A model generated the notes under the pieces. The model was not told the origin of the DNA. It saw only the letters and a program-made list of their open reading frames with translations, and did no database searches. Source: a virus. From it: DNA of 61,521 bases. Both the position numbers and the translations under genes were made by a program. Below, piece by piece: positions 46,488 to 53,033 of the stretch (the first letter of the stretch is position 1; each line of letters opens with the position of its first letter). The stretch lies in the IMG/VR virus record IMGVR_UViG_3300034096_000310, positions 1-61,521 of that record; one strand, written 5' to 3'.

Positions 46488-47778
46488 TGTAGACTTTATT
46501 ATAGTATTGCTTAACCTCTGTCTTGTAGGTCTTGTCAACCCATCCTATGTATCTGTTGATGGCGTCTGACTTATGTCCGGTGATAAACCTTACGTGGTCT
46601 ATCGATACGCCGTTAGAGATTAGCATAGTGACCGCCGTCTTACGAAGCATGTGGGGGTGGACGATCTCGTAGTACTTCTGTGTGACCGCTACCTTGCGAC
46701 CGATGATATCAGCCCGCTTGTACGTAACCAGCTCGTGCATCTCAGGATACTGGGCGAAAAATGACTTGAACCCTTTCCTTATGCACTGCATGGGGTGGTA
46801 TGGTAGCGGCGTGTAGATGTTGCCGTGGTGGTTGATGTTGTAGGCGTAACGCTCAGACAGTACACGAGGCAAGGGTGTGGTCGTCTCCGTGCCGGTCTTG
46901 AGATTCTCCTTTGTTAAGAACGCCTCCCCATCCACAAAAACAATATCATCCTTTGAAAGAGTCAGCGCATCCGATATCCTCAGAGACGTCACCAGCATCG
47001 TTGCAGAGATCTCCCACAGAAACCTCATCTCCTGATCCATCTTGTCGTACTTCTTATGGCTGTCCATAACAAGCGCCTTGGCAAACTCTGTTGGCAGGGT
47101 GATGATGGGTGTCTCGTAACCCGCTACCCTGTTGGGTTTGGGCAGGGTGAGGAACATATCCCGCTCCCAGTAGGCGAGTATAACCATGATGATCGTCATC
47201 ACATCGGCCCGGGTGTTAATCTTAAAGTCATTGTCTATCATGTAAGCAACGAACTTGTCGAAGTGCTTGGACATGTTGTCTGCGATCTCTCTTTTTTGTC
47301 CCAGCTCTTTGCCGGATAGATCGTAGTCCCTGAGGTCGATGTCTTTGTTCTTTGCCACGAACCGCCAGTAGGTGGTGGTAGCAAACTGATAGGTCCTAAT
47401 CGAGGAGATGCGGAACTTGTTCTTCGCTTTGGTAGTGATGTCACCATCCGTAATGCCATCGATATACCTGTCACATAGCTGGGCGAACTTGAACGTAGGT
47501 TCGTCATCCGGTACTTGGAACATCGGTTGGGAATAATATTTCTTTACGATCTCTAGCGATCCGTGCTTGGCGAACAGGTCGCTGATGATTGCCCGCTGGC
47601 GGTCCAGATCCGCGTTCATCTCTGGTACGTCAGGGGTGTCTCCCTTGAATCGTTCCCGGGTCGGGAGGAACTTAACGTGCTTCGGTACACGGATGCCGGT
47701 AGTAATACGGATCATCTCGCTCTTGTGGCAAACCCTCGAATAGATGGTGTTATCCCGCTGATAAAAAGTAATCTTCAT
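46465..47778 (-). CDS. int: Tyrosine recombinase (integrase)
   Basis: 437 residues. N-terminal arm-binding and SAM-like core-binding regions (to about 220) precede a catalytic domain with Arg in LVTSLRISDALTLSKDDIVF (about 267), Lys in FLTKENLKTG, HPHMLRKTA (HxxR, about 379), TGHKSD and the nucleophile Tyr in NRYIGW (about 409). All catalytic residues are present. The build matches integrases of Bacteroidota phages and mobile elements, so the phage is potentially temperate, although a repressor is not obvious. The 307-bp gene-free stretch upstream is a likely attP. Confidence 0.92.
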   Translation of the reverse strand: MKITFYQRDNTIYSRVCHKSEMIRITTGIRVPKHVKFLPTRERFKGDTPDVPEMNADLDRQRAIISDLFAKHGSLEIVKKYYSQPMFQVPDDEPTFKFAQLCDRYIDGITDGDITTKAKNKFRISSIRTYQFATTTYWRFVAKNKDIDLRDYDLSGKELGQKREIADNMSKHFDKFVAYMIDNDFKINTRADVMTIIMVILAYWERDMFLTLPKPNRVAGYETPIITLPTEFAKALVMDSHKKYDKMDQEMRFLWEISATMLVTSLRISDALTLSKDDIVFVDGEAFLTKENLKTGTETTTPLPRVLSERYAYNINHHGNIYTPLPYHPMQCIRKGFKSFFAQYPEMHELVTYKRADIIGRKVAVTQKYYEIVHPHMLRKTAVTMLISNGVSIDHVRFITGHKSDAINRYIGWVDKTYKTEVKQYYNKVYNEDTTKA

Positions 47779-48085
47779 TGTAATAGTTTTTGTAAAAGTA
47801 TTTCCACTAGTCTGTTTTCTCTTGCACTTCCCAACACGCGTGGAATAGTTGAGGTGCAGAAACTATCTAAAATAGTTGGCTGGACTGGTGGTTCGGGGGA
47901 GGAAGAGCCACTAAAAACTTGCACAATTTGAGCCAAAAAAGTTGCACACTGCCGTGTAACTCATTGATTTTGTGTGTGTAGATAACTAACAATACCATAA
48001 CAGAGATCGGAATTTATTGTATGAATATACACAATACCAATCAAATAGCTAGTACCTAACAATTTTTTCAACATTTTTCAGCACG
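47779..48085. other. Gene-free region upstream of the integrase, candidate attP
   Basis: 307 bases without a credible gene. It holds three direct TTGCAC repeats (47822, 47919, 47942) that could be integrase arm sites, a dyad AACTAT-N5-ATAGTT (47861-47877), a second inverted repeat ATTGT...ACAAT near 48016-48036, and a copy of the GGTTCGGGGGAGG sequence seen beside the tRNA-like elements. The integrase promoter must lie here but I see no exact match. Confidence 0.5.
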
Positions 48086-48361
48086 TTATTTCTGCACACC
48101 GTATGTTTCGTTGTAGTATTGATTACCGTATTCAATATCAATATGTTGATATCCATCTTTTCTCCCATCAATCCAAGCTTTACTTATCTGCTCCTTCTCC
48201 ATTTGTTTGGCTTTTTCTTTCCATTCACTAGGTGCTGCATATCCTGCAAAAAGAAATCTTTCATACAACCATTCTACTGCTGTTTGTTGTGCCATAATTT
48301 TTAATTTATATCCGTTATCAATAGGTCCTAAAGCAAATGGGTATGGTGTTCCATCTTTCAT
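48086..48361 (-). CDS. Small protein of the MAQQTAVEW type, copy 1
   Basis: 91 residues from the ATG at 48361, or 68 from the internal ATG at 48292, where similarity to the neighbour begins: MAQQTAVEWL, then AKQMEKEQ and QYYNETYG. Proteins of this pattern are common in Bacteroidota phages and elements, with no known function. The first 23 residues (KDGTPYPFALGPIDNGYKLK) look coding and may be a fused fragment. Confidence 0.7.
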   Translation of the reverse strand: MKDGTPYPFALGPIDNGYKLKIMAQQTAVEWLYERFLFAGYAAPSEWKEKAKQMEKEQISKAWIDGRKDGYQHIDIEYGNQYYNETYGVQK

Positions 48362-48394
48362 AGTTTATTTGTTCGGGAAAGTGGTATAGGTTAA

Positions 48395-48463
48395 ATAATG
48401 GTTGGACTTATTATTAGGCTTTAACCACGTACAATCATTAATGATTGGTAGCCGTTCCATTAT
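48395..48463 (-). other. Hairpin with 7-bp closing stem between paralogues
   Basis: On the minus strand ATAATGG (48463-48457) pairs with CCATTAT (48401-48395). Inside lie GGCT/AGCC and a perfect 16-base palindrome CAATCATTAATGATTG. Its 69-nt size and 7-bp closing stem recall the tRNA-like elements, but no T-arm is visible. Confidence 0.4.
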
Positions 48464-48481
48464 TTAATAATTTATTTTGTT

Positions 48482-48724
48482 TTAGTTGTTGGGGGAAGTA
48501 GTGTCATTACTTCCCTGACTTCCGTATGTTTCGTTGTAGTATTGTTCTGGAGTTTTATATCCTTTTATAGATAAATAATTCTTAAGACATTCATTTGCAA
48601 ATTTTATCATTTGTTCTTTCTCCATTGCTTTGGCTTGTTCTATCACCCTCTTCCATTGATTATGTGTTTTGGAATTATCTGCAATTTCATTTAACAACCA
48701 TTCTACTGCTGTTTGTTGTGCCAT
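48482..48724 (-). CDS. Small protein of the MAQQTAVEW type, copy 2
   Basis: 80 residues, paralogue of the gene at 48086: MAQQTAVEWLL, AKAMEKEQ and QYYNETYG are shared, the rest has diverged, and it has a polar tail (SQGSNDTTSPNN). Tandem duplication followed by drift. Function unknown. Confidence 0.75.
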   Translation of the reverse strand: MAQQTAVEWLLNEIADNSKTHNQWKRVIEQAKAMEKEQMIKFANECLKNYLSIKGYKTPEQYYNETYGSQGSNDTTSPNN

Positions 48725-48725
48725 A

Positions 48726-49370
48726 TTATTTGTTTAGTATTTCTTCTATATCGTAGTAGTAACAATCTCCGTTAGCGCTCACCCACCTGTCACTCTCCGA
48801 CTCCACGCACTCAAGCGATGTGTCTACCTTGAACTCTTTGGGATCAACTGGGAACTTGTTCGTTATGAAGTTAGAGTCCTTCCAATATATCCGATTGTTG
48901 GGTTGGCAAAGTAGGTACCCATCATCCGCCAGTAGAACGTGACCGCACTTATAATCCGTCGGCTCGTCTGAGTACGAATTGTTAAACCAATCCACGGTGA
49001 ATAGATAGGTGGCCCAAACAGAAGTCTTGTCCTTGAGGATAACCTTGCACCTCTTCTCCGCTAGATACATGTACTCAATGGCGCTTACGTTCTCACTAAA
49101 GCAATCCCATAGTTGCTTGAAGTCACTGGGGATGTCGGCGGTCGGTTCGTGGTAGAATAGTTCCGAGATAGGGACCCTACTTCTGAGCATCCCGTAGTCC
49201 GTCATAATGTGGAACGTCAGGATCTTACCACTGATGCTTTGAATAGCGAAGGCATAGCAGTTGTCATACACTTCTTTATCTGCCTCGTTCTTTGTCAGCC
49301 AGCTCCGCCTAACCTTTAGCTTTAGGTTAGGGATGTTTACGTTCAGTACGTTTGACTCGTGTGTTATCAT
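48726..49370 (-). CDS. Hypothetical protein
   Basis: 214 residues, beta-rich and aromatic, acidic, soluble. Contains GKILTFHIMTDYGMLRSRVP and YKCGHVLLADDGYLLCQPNN. No family recognised. Its leader, 49371-49514, holds two tRNA-like folds. Confidence 0.72.
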   Translation of the reverse strand: MITHESNVLNVNIPNLKLKVRRSWLTKNEADKEVYDNCYAFAIQSISGKILTFHIMTDYGMLRSRVPISELFYHEPTADIPSDFKQLWDCFSENVSAIEYMYLAEKRCKVILKDKTSVWATYLFTVDWFNNSYSDEPTDYKCGHVLLADDGYLLCQPNNRIYWKDSNFITNKFPVDPKEFKVDTSLECVESESDRWVSANGDCYYYDIEEILNK

Positions 49371-49384
49371 GTGTTAATATTTTG

Positions 49385-49452
49385 CACTCAGGGCGGGTCC
49401 TGCCCCCGCATCTCTCACCTTGGTGAGCGCTTTACTTTAAGCTACCTGAGTG
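49385..49452 (-). ncRNA. tRNA-shaped cloverleaf without anticodon
   Basis: Read on the minus strand from 49452: CACTCAGG (acceptor), TA, D-stem GCTT/AAGC (49442-49439, 49432-49429), one base, anticodon-type stem CTCAC/GTGAG (49427-49423, 49418-49414) with a 4-base loop CAAG, four variable bases, T-stem GCGGG/CCCGC (49409-49405, 49397-49393) with a 7-base loop, then CCTGAGTG (49392-49385). All stems pair perfectly in tRNA order and nearly tRNA spacing. A 4-base loop cannot hold an anticodon and the T-loop is GGCAGGA, not TTCRANY, so it should not decode. It lies in the leader of the gene starting at 49370. Confidence 0.65.
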
Positions 49453-49454
49453 AT

Positions 49455-49508
49455 CCCGGGTGTTTCGAACTAAGACCAAAACCCCTTTTAATAATAGCTC
49501 TACCCGGG
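49455..49508 (-). ncRNA. Second tRNA-like fold, 54 nt
   Basis: On the minus strand CCCGGGT (49508-49502) pairs with ACCCGGG (49461-49455). Between them lie AAAA-GGGG-TTTT and, next to the 3' strand of the closing stem, GTTCGAAAC, similar to a T-loop. It directly precedes the cloverleaf at 49385-49452. Confidence 0.45.
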
Positions 49509-49514
49509 AATGTT

Positions 49515-49847
49515 TTACTGGCCAATTATTTTTATGACCGAGATAATCTCATCCATCTCCTGAGGTTTGATCCTATCTAGCTTTGAGACGATCATGTCGT
49601 AGGTGCGCTCGTACTCTTCGTCTGACTTGTACCTTCCGCGGTGTAGCTTGCGGTAGTATACGATCGTGGAGTGGTCCTTGTTCATCGCCTTCCCTACCTG
49701 AACTGTGTTCAGACCGAACCTAGTGAGCAGGATGTGGGCATAGGCATAGCGAAGGTTTACTATATCAGAGTCCCGATGCTTGGTCTTTCTGAGGTCGATC
49801 TTGAATAGTTCGACACCGATGTCGCAGAGTTCATTATAGATTTGCAT
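49515..49847 (-). CDS. DnaA domain-IV-like DNA-binding protein
   Basis: 110 residues. NLRYAYAHILLTRFGLNTVQ followed by VGKAMNKDHSTIVYYRKLH closely follows the C-terminal DNA-binding domain of DnaA, where the KDHSTI/RDHSTV helix reads the DnaA box. There is no AAA+ domain. It may mark the phage origin or compete with host DnaA at its boxes. It overlaps the upstream gene by 88 bases if that gene extends to 49760. Confidence 0.72.
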   Translation of the reverse strand: MQIYNELCDIGVELFKIDLRKTKHRDSDIVNLRYAYAHILLTRFGLNTVQVGKAMNKDHSTIVYYRKLHRGRYKSDEEYERTYDMIVSKLDRIKPQEMDEIISVIKIIGQ

Positions 49848-49996
49848 TCGTATTTGTTTATAAGTTCAAGAACGGCTTCACAGAGCTCTTCGTTTAATAG
49901 CTTGAGTCTTTTCACTCTTAAGTTGTTGTCTTCGATCTTGCTCAATTCTTCGTTTATGTGCAAGAAGACACGCGTTGCTGCCTGTTTTTTTGTCAT
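49760..49996 (-). CDS. Small helical protein
   Basis: 78 residues. The first 50 (EELSKIEDNNLRVKRLKLLN and on) are clearly helical and protein-like; the last 28, overlapping the DnaA-like gene, are Ser-rich and less convincing. Function unknown. Confidence 0.55.
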   Translation of the reverse strand: MTKKQAATRVFLHINEELSKIEDNNLRVKRLKLLNEELCEAVLELINKYECKSIMNSATSVSNYSRSTSERPSIGTLI

Positions 49997-50075
49997 AGGG
50001 TGTGATTAAAAGTTTGTAGATGTGCTTAAACCAGTCGTTCATCTCGAGTGGCTCCGGCGGATAGGTTGTTTTCAT
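49878..50075 (-). CDS. Doubtful overlapping frame
   Basis: 65 residues, overlapping the gene upstream by 50 bases and the gene downstream by 119. The first 30 residues (MNDWFKHIYKLLITPYDKK) look coding, the rest is Lys/Arg/Gln-rich as expected from a shadow. It may be a short real gene or the N-terminal part of the next frame after a sequencing error near the run of seven A's around 49990. Confidence 0.3.
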   Translation of the reverse strand: MKTTYPPEPLEMNDWFKHIYKLLITPYDKKTGSNACLLAHKRRIEQDRRQQLKSEKTQAIKRRAL

Positions 50076-50310
50076 AAATGATTTCTATTCCTTTAGGTGT
50101 AGGGTTAAATGAAATAGTTTTGTTACCATAGATCGCTAGCTTCGCCCACCATTGCAGGATATAGCCTAGCTGACCGACGTCGGATTCATCGATGGTGTGT
50201 ACCACCTGACCCTTGGGTTGGTAGTTCCCGATAAAGAACGGATACAACGTGAAGGGTGCTCTTCGTCTGATCATCTCGAGTACTTGATCAAATAGGCTTA
50301 TCTGAAGCAT
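50026..50310 (-). CDS. Hypothetical protein
   Basis: 94 residues. FDQVLEMIRRRAPFTLYPFF and a later LGYILQWWAKLAIYGNKTIS suggest a compact aromatic fold. It overlaps the upstream gene by 13 bases. No family recognised. Confidence 0.65.
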   Translation of the reverse strand: MLQISLFDQVLEMIRRRAPFTLYPFFIGNYQPKGQVVHTIDESDVGQLGYILQWWAKLAIYGNKTISFNPTPKGIEIIYENNLSAGATRDERLV

Positions 50311-50510
50311 AGTATGCGGTTTAACTTATTGTTTGTCGATCTTGATTTTCGTCTTACGTGGCCAGTGATGGTGCTGACAGAGACCCCAGTAAAGCGAGAA
50401 GCATCCGCCCGAGATTCGAATACCCCGAGCAGTTGCTTCTTCTCTACGTCGTATACCTTGGTCCTGATTCTACTACCATCGGTGTTCAGCCCAATCTTTT
50501 CTATCCTCAT
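50298..50510 (-). CDS. Free-standing NUMOD1-like DNA-binding protein
   Basis: 70 residues. VYDVEKKQLLGVFESRADAS followed by RFTGVSVSTITGHVRR is the NUMOD1 pattern: a beta-strand, then a helix-turn-helix, normally found in homing endonucleases. Here no nuclease is attached. It could be the remnant of a homing endonuclease or a small regulator. Confidence 0.6.
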   Translation of the reverse strand: MRIEKIGLNTDGSRIRTKVYDVEKKQLLGVFESRADASRFTGVSVSTITGHVRRKSRSTNNKLNRILCFR

Positions 50511-50707
50511 GAGACTATTTTTGTGATGATGATTCCATTCTTAGTGCGCTCTACATTGTAGCCATTCCTGACCATGTCGGCCAGTTGCTCATCGAGAGGC
50601 ATGATAGGGCCATCGGTTCGGGAGAATCCAACTGAGTCGTGGAGTGGGCCAGTCATAGTTTTTCTAACTTTGATACTGGACTTCTTGCTGAAGGCATTTT
50701 CATTCAT
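50507..50707 (-). CDS. Hypothetical protein
   Basis: 66 residues with a basic N terminus (MNENAFSKKSSIKVRKTMTG) and a C-terminal strand (GYNVERTKNGIIITKIV). Overlaps the next gene by 4 bases. Function unknown. Confidence 0.6.
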   Translation of the reverse strand: MNENAFSKKSSIKVRKTMTGPLHDSVGFSRTDGPIMPLDEQLADMVRNGYNVERTKNGIIITKIVS

Positions 50708-50710
50708 AGG

Positions 50711-50878
50711 TTATTGTTTGTGTCTGTTAATAATTTCGCTCCTTAAAATATCCAAGTACCCGAGCAGTGATGGTAGTTGGTGTTTCTTGATCTCGTCGGT
50801 GAGGGCTTTGTCAGTCTCAAGTCCCTCTTCGTAGCGGCGGTGGTCGTCGCTCATTCGGTAGTAAAAGTCATGTTCCAT
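50711..50878 (-). CDS. Hypothetical protein
   Basis: 55 residues from the ATG at 50878, overlapping the upstream gene by 11 bases; an ATG at 50902 would overlap by 35. Charged, helical (MSDDHRRYEEGLETDKALTD). Function unknown. Confidence 0.58.
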   Translation of the reverse strand: MEHDFYYRMSDDHRRYEEGLETDKALTDEIKKHQLPSLLGYLDILRSEIINRHKQ

Positions 50879-51164
50879 GATTCGCTTTAGCAGTTCTCTC
50901 ATACATTAGTGTTTTAAAGCCTTTATAAATTCCCCTTTTATAGGCATCGGTCTCGTGGTTGAATGCGCCGGCCAGTATAAGGGAGGTTACGGATACGTAC
51001 CTTGTCTCGATGTAGTTCAGAAGGGTGGAGAAGGTCTTACCTTCCTTTAGCTTCTGCTTCAGTTCGTCGGGCGACTTGACTGGGATGTCATCGAAAGAGC
51101 CATCCCGCCTTGCTCTGATGTGGGCATCGGCAATGCTCTTTACTTGAGGGGTGATTCGTTTCAT
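50868..51164 (-). CDS. Hypothetical protein
   Basis: 98 residues, helical. Contains SPDELKQKLKEGKTFSTLLN and TSLILAGAFNHETDAYKRG. Cytoplasmic; no family recognised. Confidence 0.65.
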   Translation of the reverse strand: MKRITPQVKSIADAHIRARRDGSFDDIPVKSPDELKQKLKEGKTFSTLLNYIETRYVSVTSLILAGAFNHETDAYKRGIYKGFKTLMYERTAKANHGT

Positions 51165-51169
51165 AATAT

Positions 51170-51268
51170 TTAATGTTTGGTGAATACAAGGTCTATATCC
51201 CTGAGACTGGGATAGTCCGCTACTTTGTTATCAGTTCGTAGCATCAGTGCTCTAATACGCATCCCCAT
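51170..51268 (-). CDS. 32-residue peptide
   Basis: Starts MGMRIRALMLRTDNKVADYP and ends DLVFTKH, five bases before the next gene. It is the first frame after the attenuator and the folded element at 51279-51351. The reading is plausible but short. Confidence 0.4.
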   Translation of the reverse strand: MGMRIRALMLRTDNKVADYPSLRDIDLVFTKH

Positions 51269-51278
51269 ATCCAAGGGA

Positions 51279-51351
51279 TGGCGGTCTTCTTACGAAGTCT
51301 CAGGTCTCGGGTTGTCACCTTGAAGACATTGCCCGAACTTTTGAACCGCCA
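51279..51351 (-). ncRNA. 73-nt folded element with 7-bp closing stem
   Basis: On the minus strand TGGCGGT (51351-51345) pairs with ACCGCCA (51285-51279). One arm is TCGGG/CCCGA with inner GTC/GAC, the other is CTTC-GTAA-GAAG, a GNRA-type tetraloop, directly next to the closing stem. Three-way junction of tRNA size; no tRNA loops. Confidence 0.5.
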
Positions 51352-51458
51352 CTATCATCTCCCGACTGGCGACTAACCCAATCGGTTAAGCGTAAAGAAC
51401 AATTAACTTTCATTTGATAAGCCACTGAACTTACCTCGGACGAAACCTGTTAAGACCG

Positions 51459-51590
51459 AAAAGCCCCCGATCCGAAGACCGAGGGCTATGAAAAAACCCC
51501 CAATTAGTCGCATTAAAAGGGGGAGCAGGTAAATAAAAGTAAGCATCCCCGACTTCGTATGCGACACGTCATCGGAAGGTGCAAAGATTA
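51459..51590 (-). promoter_or_regulatory. Promoter plus attenuator-like leader with tandem terminators
   Basis: After the -7 box at 51589-51582 the leader can form terminator 1 (CCCCC 51523-51519 with GGGGG 51501-51497, then six T's 51496-51491) and terminator 2 (51487-51462, then TTTT). Upstream, GTCGCAT (51565-51559) is complementary to ATGCGAC (51513-51507) in the loop of terminator 1, and GGGG (51550-51547) to its CCCCC. These two helices nest and would form an antiterminator excluding terminator 1. The tandem terminators also end the accessory operon coming from upstream. Confidence 0.55.
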
Positions 51591-51640
51591 ACACTCTAAT
51601 TTAGATAGTGCTGAAAAAGAGGGGGTGAAAGTTCGGGGGA

Positions 51641-51925
51641 TTAATACTCCCAAGCAGGTCTCAATATATACTCGTATTCGCCTTCAGAATCATTTAGATT
51701 TGCCATTGCTTTAATTGAATTAACCTCTCTAATATTGTCCCCTATCCCGCTAAAAGATATAGATGTTACTTCTGCGCCAGTTTCATCCTCTATGGCTCTT
51801 ATTATTCTATCATCCCAATTTTCTTTTCTTATAACTGCGACTACGTTGTTGTCCTCGTTGAATAGCAAATAGTGTGTGTTGTTCATGGCTTCCCTTAGGT
51901 CGCCGATAGTCCAAATTTTCTGCAT
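51641..51925 (-). CDS. Hypothetical protein, last gene of the element-spaced operon
   Basis: 94 residues from the ATG at 51925; upstream in-frame sequence runs through the tRNA-like element and is not counted. Mixed alpha/beta (MQKIWTIGDLREAMNNTHYL, then DRIIRAIEDETGAEVTSISF). No family recognised. Confidence 0.7.
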   Translation of the reverse strand: MQKIWTIGDLREAMNNTHYLLFNEDNNVVAVIRKENWDDRIIRAIEDETGAEVTSISFSGIGDNIREVNSIKAMANLNDSEGEYEYILRPAWEY

Positions 51926-51992
51926 GGTATTAGGGTTTTGATGAGGAACTATTTGCCATCGAAGGCCACGGCTATACCGATAGTTCGGGGGA
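51926..51992 (-). ncRNA. tRNA-like intergenic element E1
   Basis: On the minus strand: TCCCCC, then GAACTAT (51986-51980) pairing with ATAGTTC (51952-51946), a T-arm-like hairpin with loop TTCGAT and one stem mismatch, then CTCATCAAAACCC before the next ATG. It fills the space from stop to start exactly. Confidence 0.6.
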
Positions 51993-52322
51993 TTAATGTT
52001 CGTATCTCCAAGACTCCTTAGATTCACTCCTTTCGGATGCAACGTCACTTGCGTAGTCATTCGCCAATATCTTTAACTCCTCCACCTCCTCGCCACCAGT
52101 AATACCCCAGTCCATTTTCGCCACTCTTTCGGATAAGGAAGGTAGCTTTAGGTCAGCCAAGAACTGGTTCAGTAGTTCAAATGATTCCTTAAAAGATTTG
52201 GTCGTAGACTTATTGCTCACATTGATATTTTCAATGAACTCAAGCAGTTCATCGTTGACAATAAAGTCACTGCCATCATAGGACTTCAGTGCCTCAAGCA
52301 CTTGGGTGATAATAGTATCCAT
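51993..52322 (-). CDS. Hypothetical acidic protein
   Basis: 109 residues, acidic and helical (MDTIITQVLEALKSYDGSDF). Flanked on both sides by tRNA-like elements E1 and E2. No family recognised. Confidence 0.7.
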   Translation of the reverse strand: MDTIITQVLEALKSYDGSDFIVNDELLEFIENINVSNKSTTKSFKESFELLNQFLADLKLPSLSERVAKMDWGITGGEEVEELKILANDYASDVASERSESKESWRYEH

Positions 52323-52393
52323 GATTCGGGGTTTTGATGAGGAACTGGTGACTGGAGCGACCAGTCTTCGGACATTCCTACCAGTTCGGGGGA
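52323..52393 (-). ncRNA. tRNA-like intergenic element E2
   Basis: On the minus strand: TCCCCC, GAACTGG (52387-52381) with CCAGTTC (52348-52342), inner hairpin GACTGG/CCAGTC (52366-52361, 52355-52350) with loop TCGCT, then CTCATCAAAACCCC. Fills the stop-to-start space exactly. Confidence 0.65.
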
Positions 52394-52555
52394 TTACTTT
52401 GTAACCAATCCATTCTCATAGGCGGTCTTAGCATCCTCTTCGTTAGCAAAGAGAATCTCAGCAGGATACTCACCTTCTGCGGATAGGATTTCAAAGTCAA
52501 GGTCTTCGCCTAGCATCTCTCGAATGTCAGACGGATTGTGTGCGTAGTATTTCAT
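52394..52555 (-). CDS. Small acidic protein
   Basis: 53 residues (MKYYAHNPSDIREMLGEDLD at the start), acidic, alpha/beta. The stop is followed at once by element E2. It overlaps the upstream gene by 29 bases. Function unknown. Confidence 0.6.
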   Translation of the reverse strand: MKYYAHNPSDIREMLGEDLDFEILSAEGEYPAEILFANEEDAKTAYENGLVTK

Positions 52556-52721
52556 AGTTGTATCGTTTAAAGCCCGATTGCTTTGTGTCCTCCTCCACGA
52601 GTCGCTTGTAGCGATTCCGCAGTTCGGCTCTTAGCTTTCGGTCTTTGGTTTGGTGGTAGGCTTCCCACACCTTGTCAATCTCTGATGGGGTTGTTATTGC
52701 CTGATATACTATTGATTTCAT
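52527..52721 (-). CDS. Small basic protein
   Basis: 64 residues, helical and basic (YHQTKDRKLRAELRNRYKRL). May bind nucleic acid. Function unknown. Confidence 0.6.
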   Translation of the reverse strand: MKSIVYQAITTPSEIDKVWEAYHQTKDRKLRAELRNRYKRLVEEDTKQSGFKRYNYEILRTQSV

Positions 52722-52767
52722 CGGCTAATTTTAATAGTTCTTGAATTGCTTCTTCTATCTCTTTCAT
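52675..52767 (-). CDS. 30-residue helical peptide
   Basis: MKEIEEAIQELLKLADEINS and a polar tail. The start overlaps the upstream stop as TAATG, which supports it, but it overlaps the next gene by 47 bases. Confidence 0.4.
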   Translation of the reverse strand: MKEIEEAIQELLKLADEINSISGNNNPIRD

Positions 52768-53033
52768 TACCACTGGTTTTCGGTGAAGAATTTGATTGCA
52801 TTCTGAAGACTGCCAGTAGTGCCTTTCTTGACCTCATCACGACTGGGGATTCGGTTTCCGTAGTAGTCGCGGTGGGATTCTTTGGGGAGGAAGCACGCGC
52901 CAGTCTTCAGCATATCCATAGCTGATCGACCGATTGCACCTTCCATCTTCCAAGCAGTGCCTGATTCAATGAGTGACTGCATCTCGGCATAGCCTTGCTC
53001 CCGCTGATGCTTGCGGATGGTTTGGATGTTCAT
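52767..53033 (-). CDS. Hypothetical protein
   Basis: 88 residues (TIRKHQREQGYAEMQSLIES, later MDMLKTGACFLPKESHRDYY). Helical N terminus. No family recognised. Element E3 lies just upstream. Confidence 0.7.
   Translation of the reverse strand: MNIQTIRKHQREQGYAEMQSLIESGTAWKMEGAIGRSAMDMLKTGACFLPKESHRDYYGNRIPSRDEVKKGTTGSLQNAIKFFTENQW

Larger units (their letters stand above)
51269..51640. other. Gene-free stretch with promoter, leader, terminators and a folded RNA
   Basis: 372 bases without a credible gene. In transcript (minus) order: a CCCCCGAACT half-element, CACCCCCT, a partial dyad, a -7 box (AATCTTTG, 51589-51582), a leader, two terminators, and a 73-nt folded element. A 63-codon frame at 51403-51594 crosses both terminators and I do not accept it. 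Confidence 0.65.

Noticed and set aside
49385-49452. Functional tRNA gene
   Set aside because: The anticodon loop has four bases and the T-loop lacks TTCRANY, so it cannot decode.
49985-49996. Programmed -1 frameshift at a run of A's
   Set aside because: The frames upstream and downstream are related by +1, and the heptamer is out of register for -1 slippage.
51403-51594. 63-codon hydrophobic frame
   Set aside because: It runs through two terminators and the antiterminator partner sequence; its hydrophobicity comes from T-runs.
52322-52395. Hammerhead ribozyme (TGATGAG followed by a stem on the plus strand)
   Set aside because: The GAAA after the stem and the third helix are missing, and the conserved motifs make better sense on the transcribed minus strand as acceptor plus T-arm.
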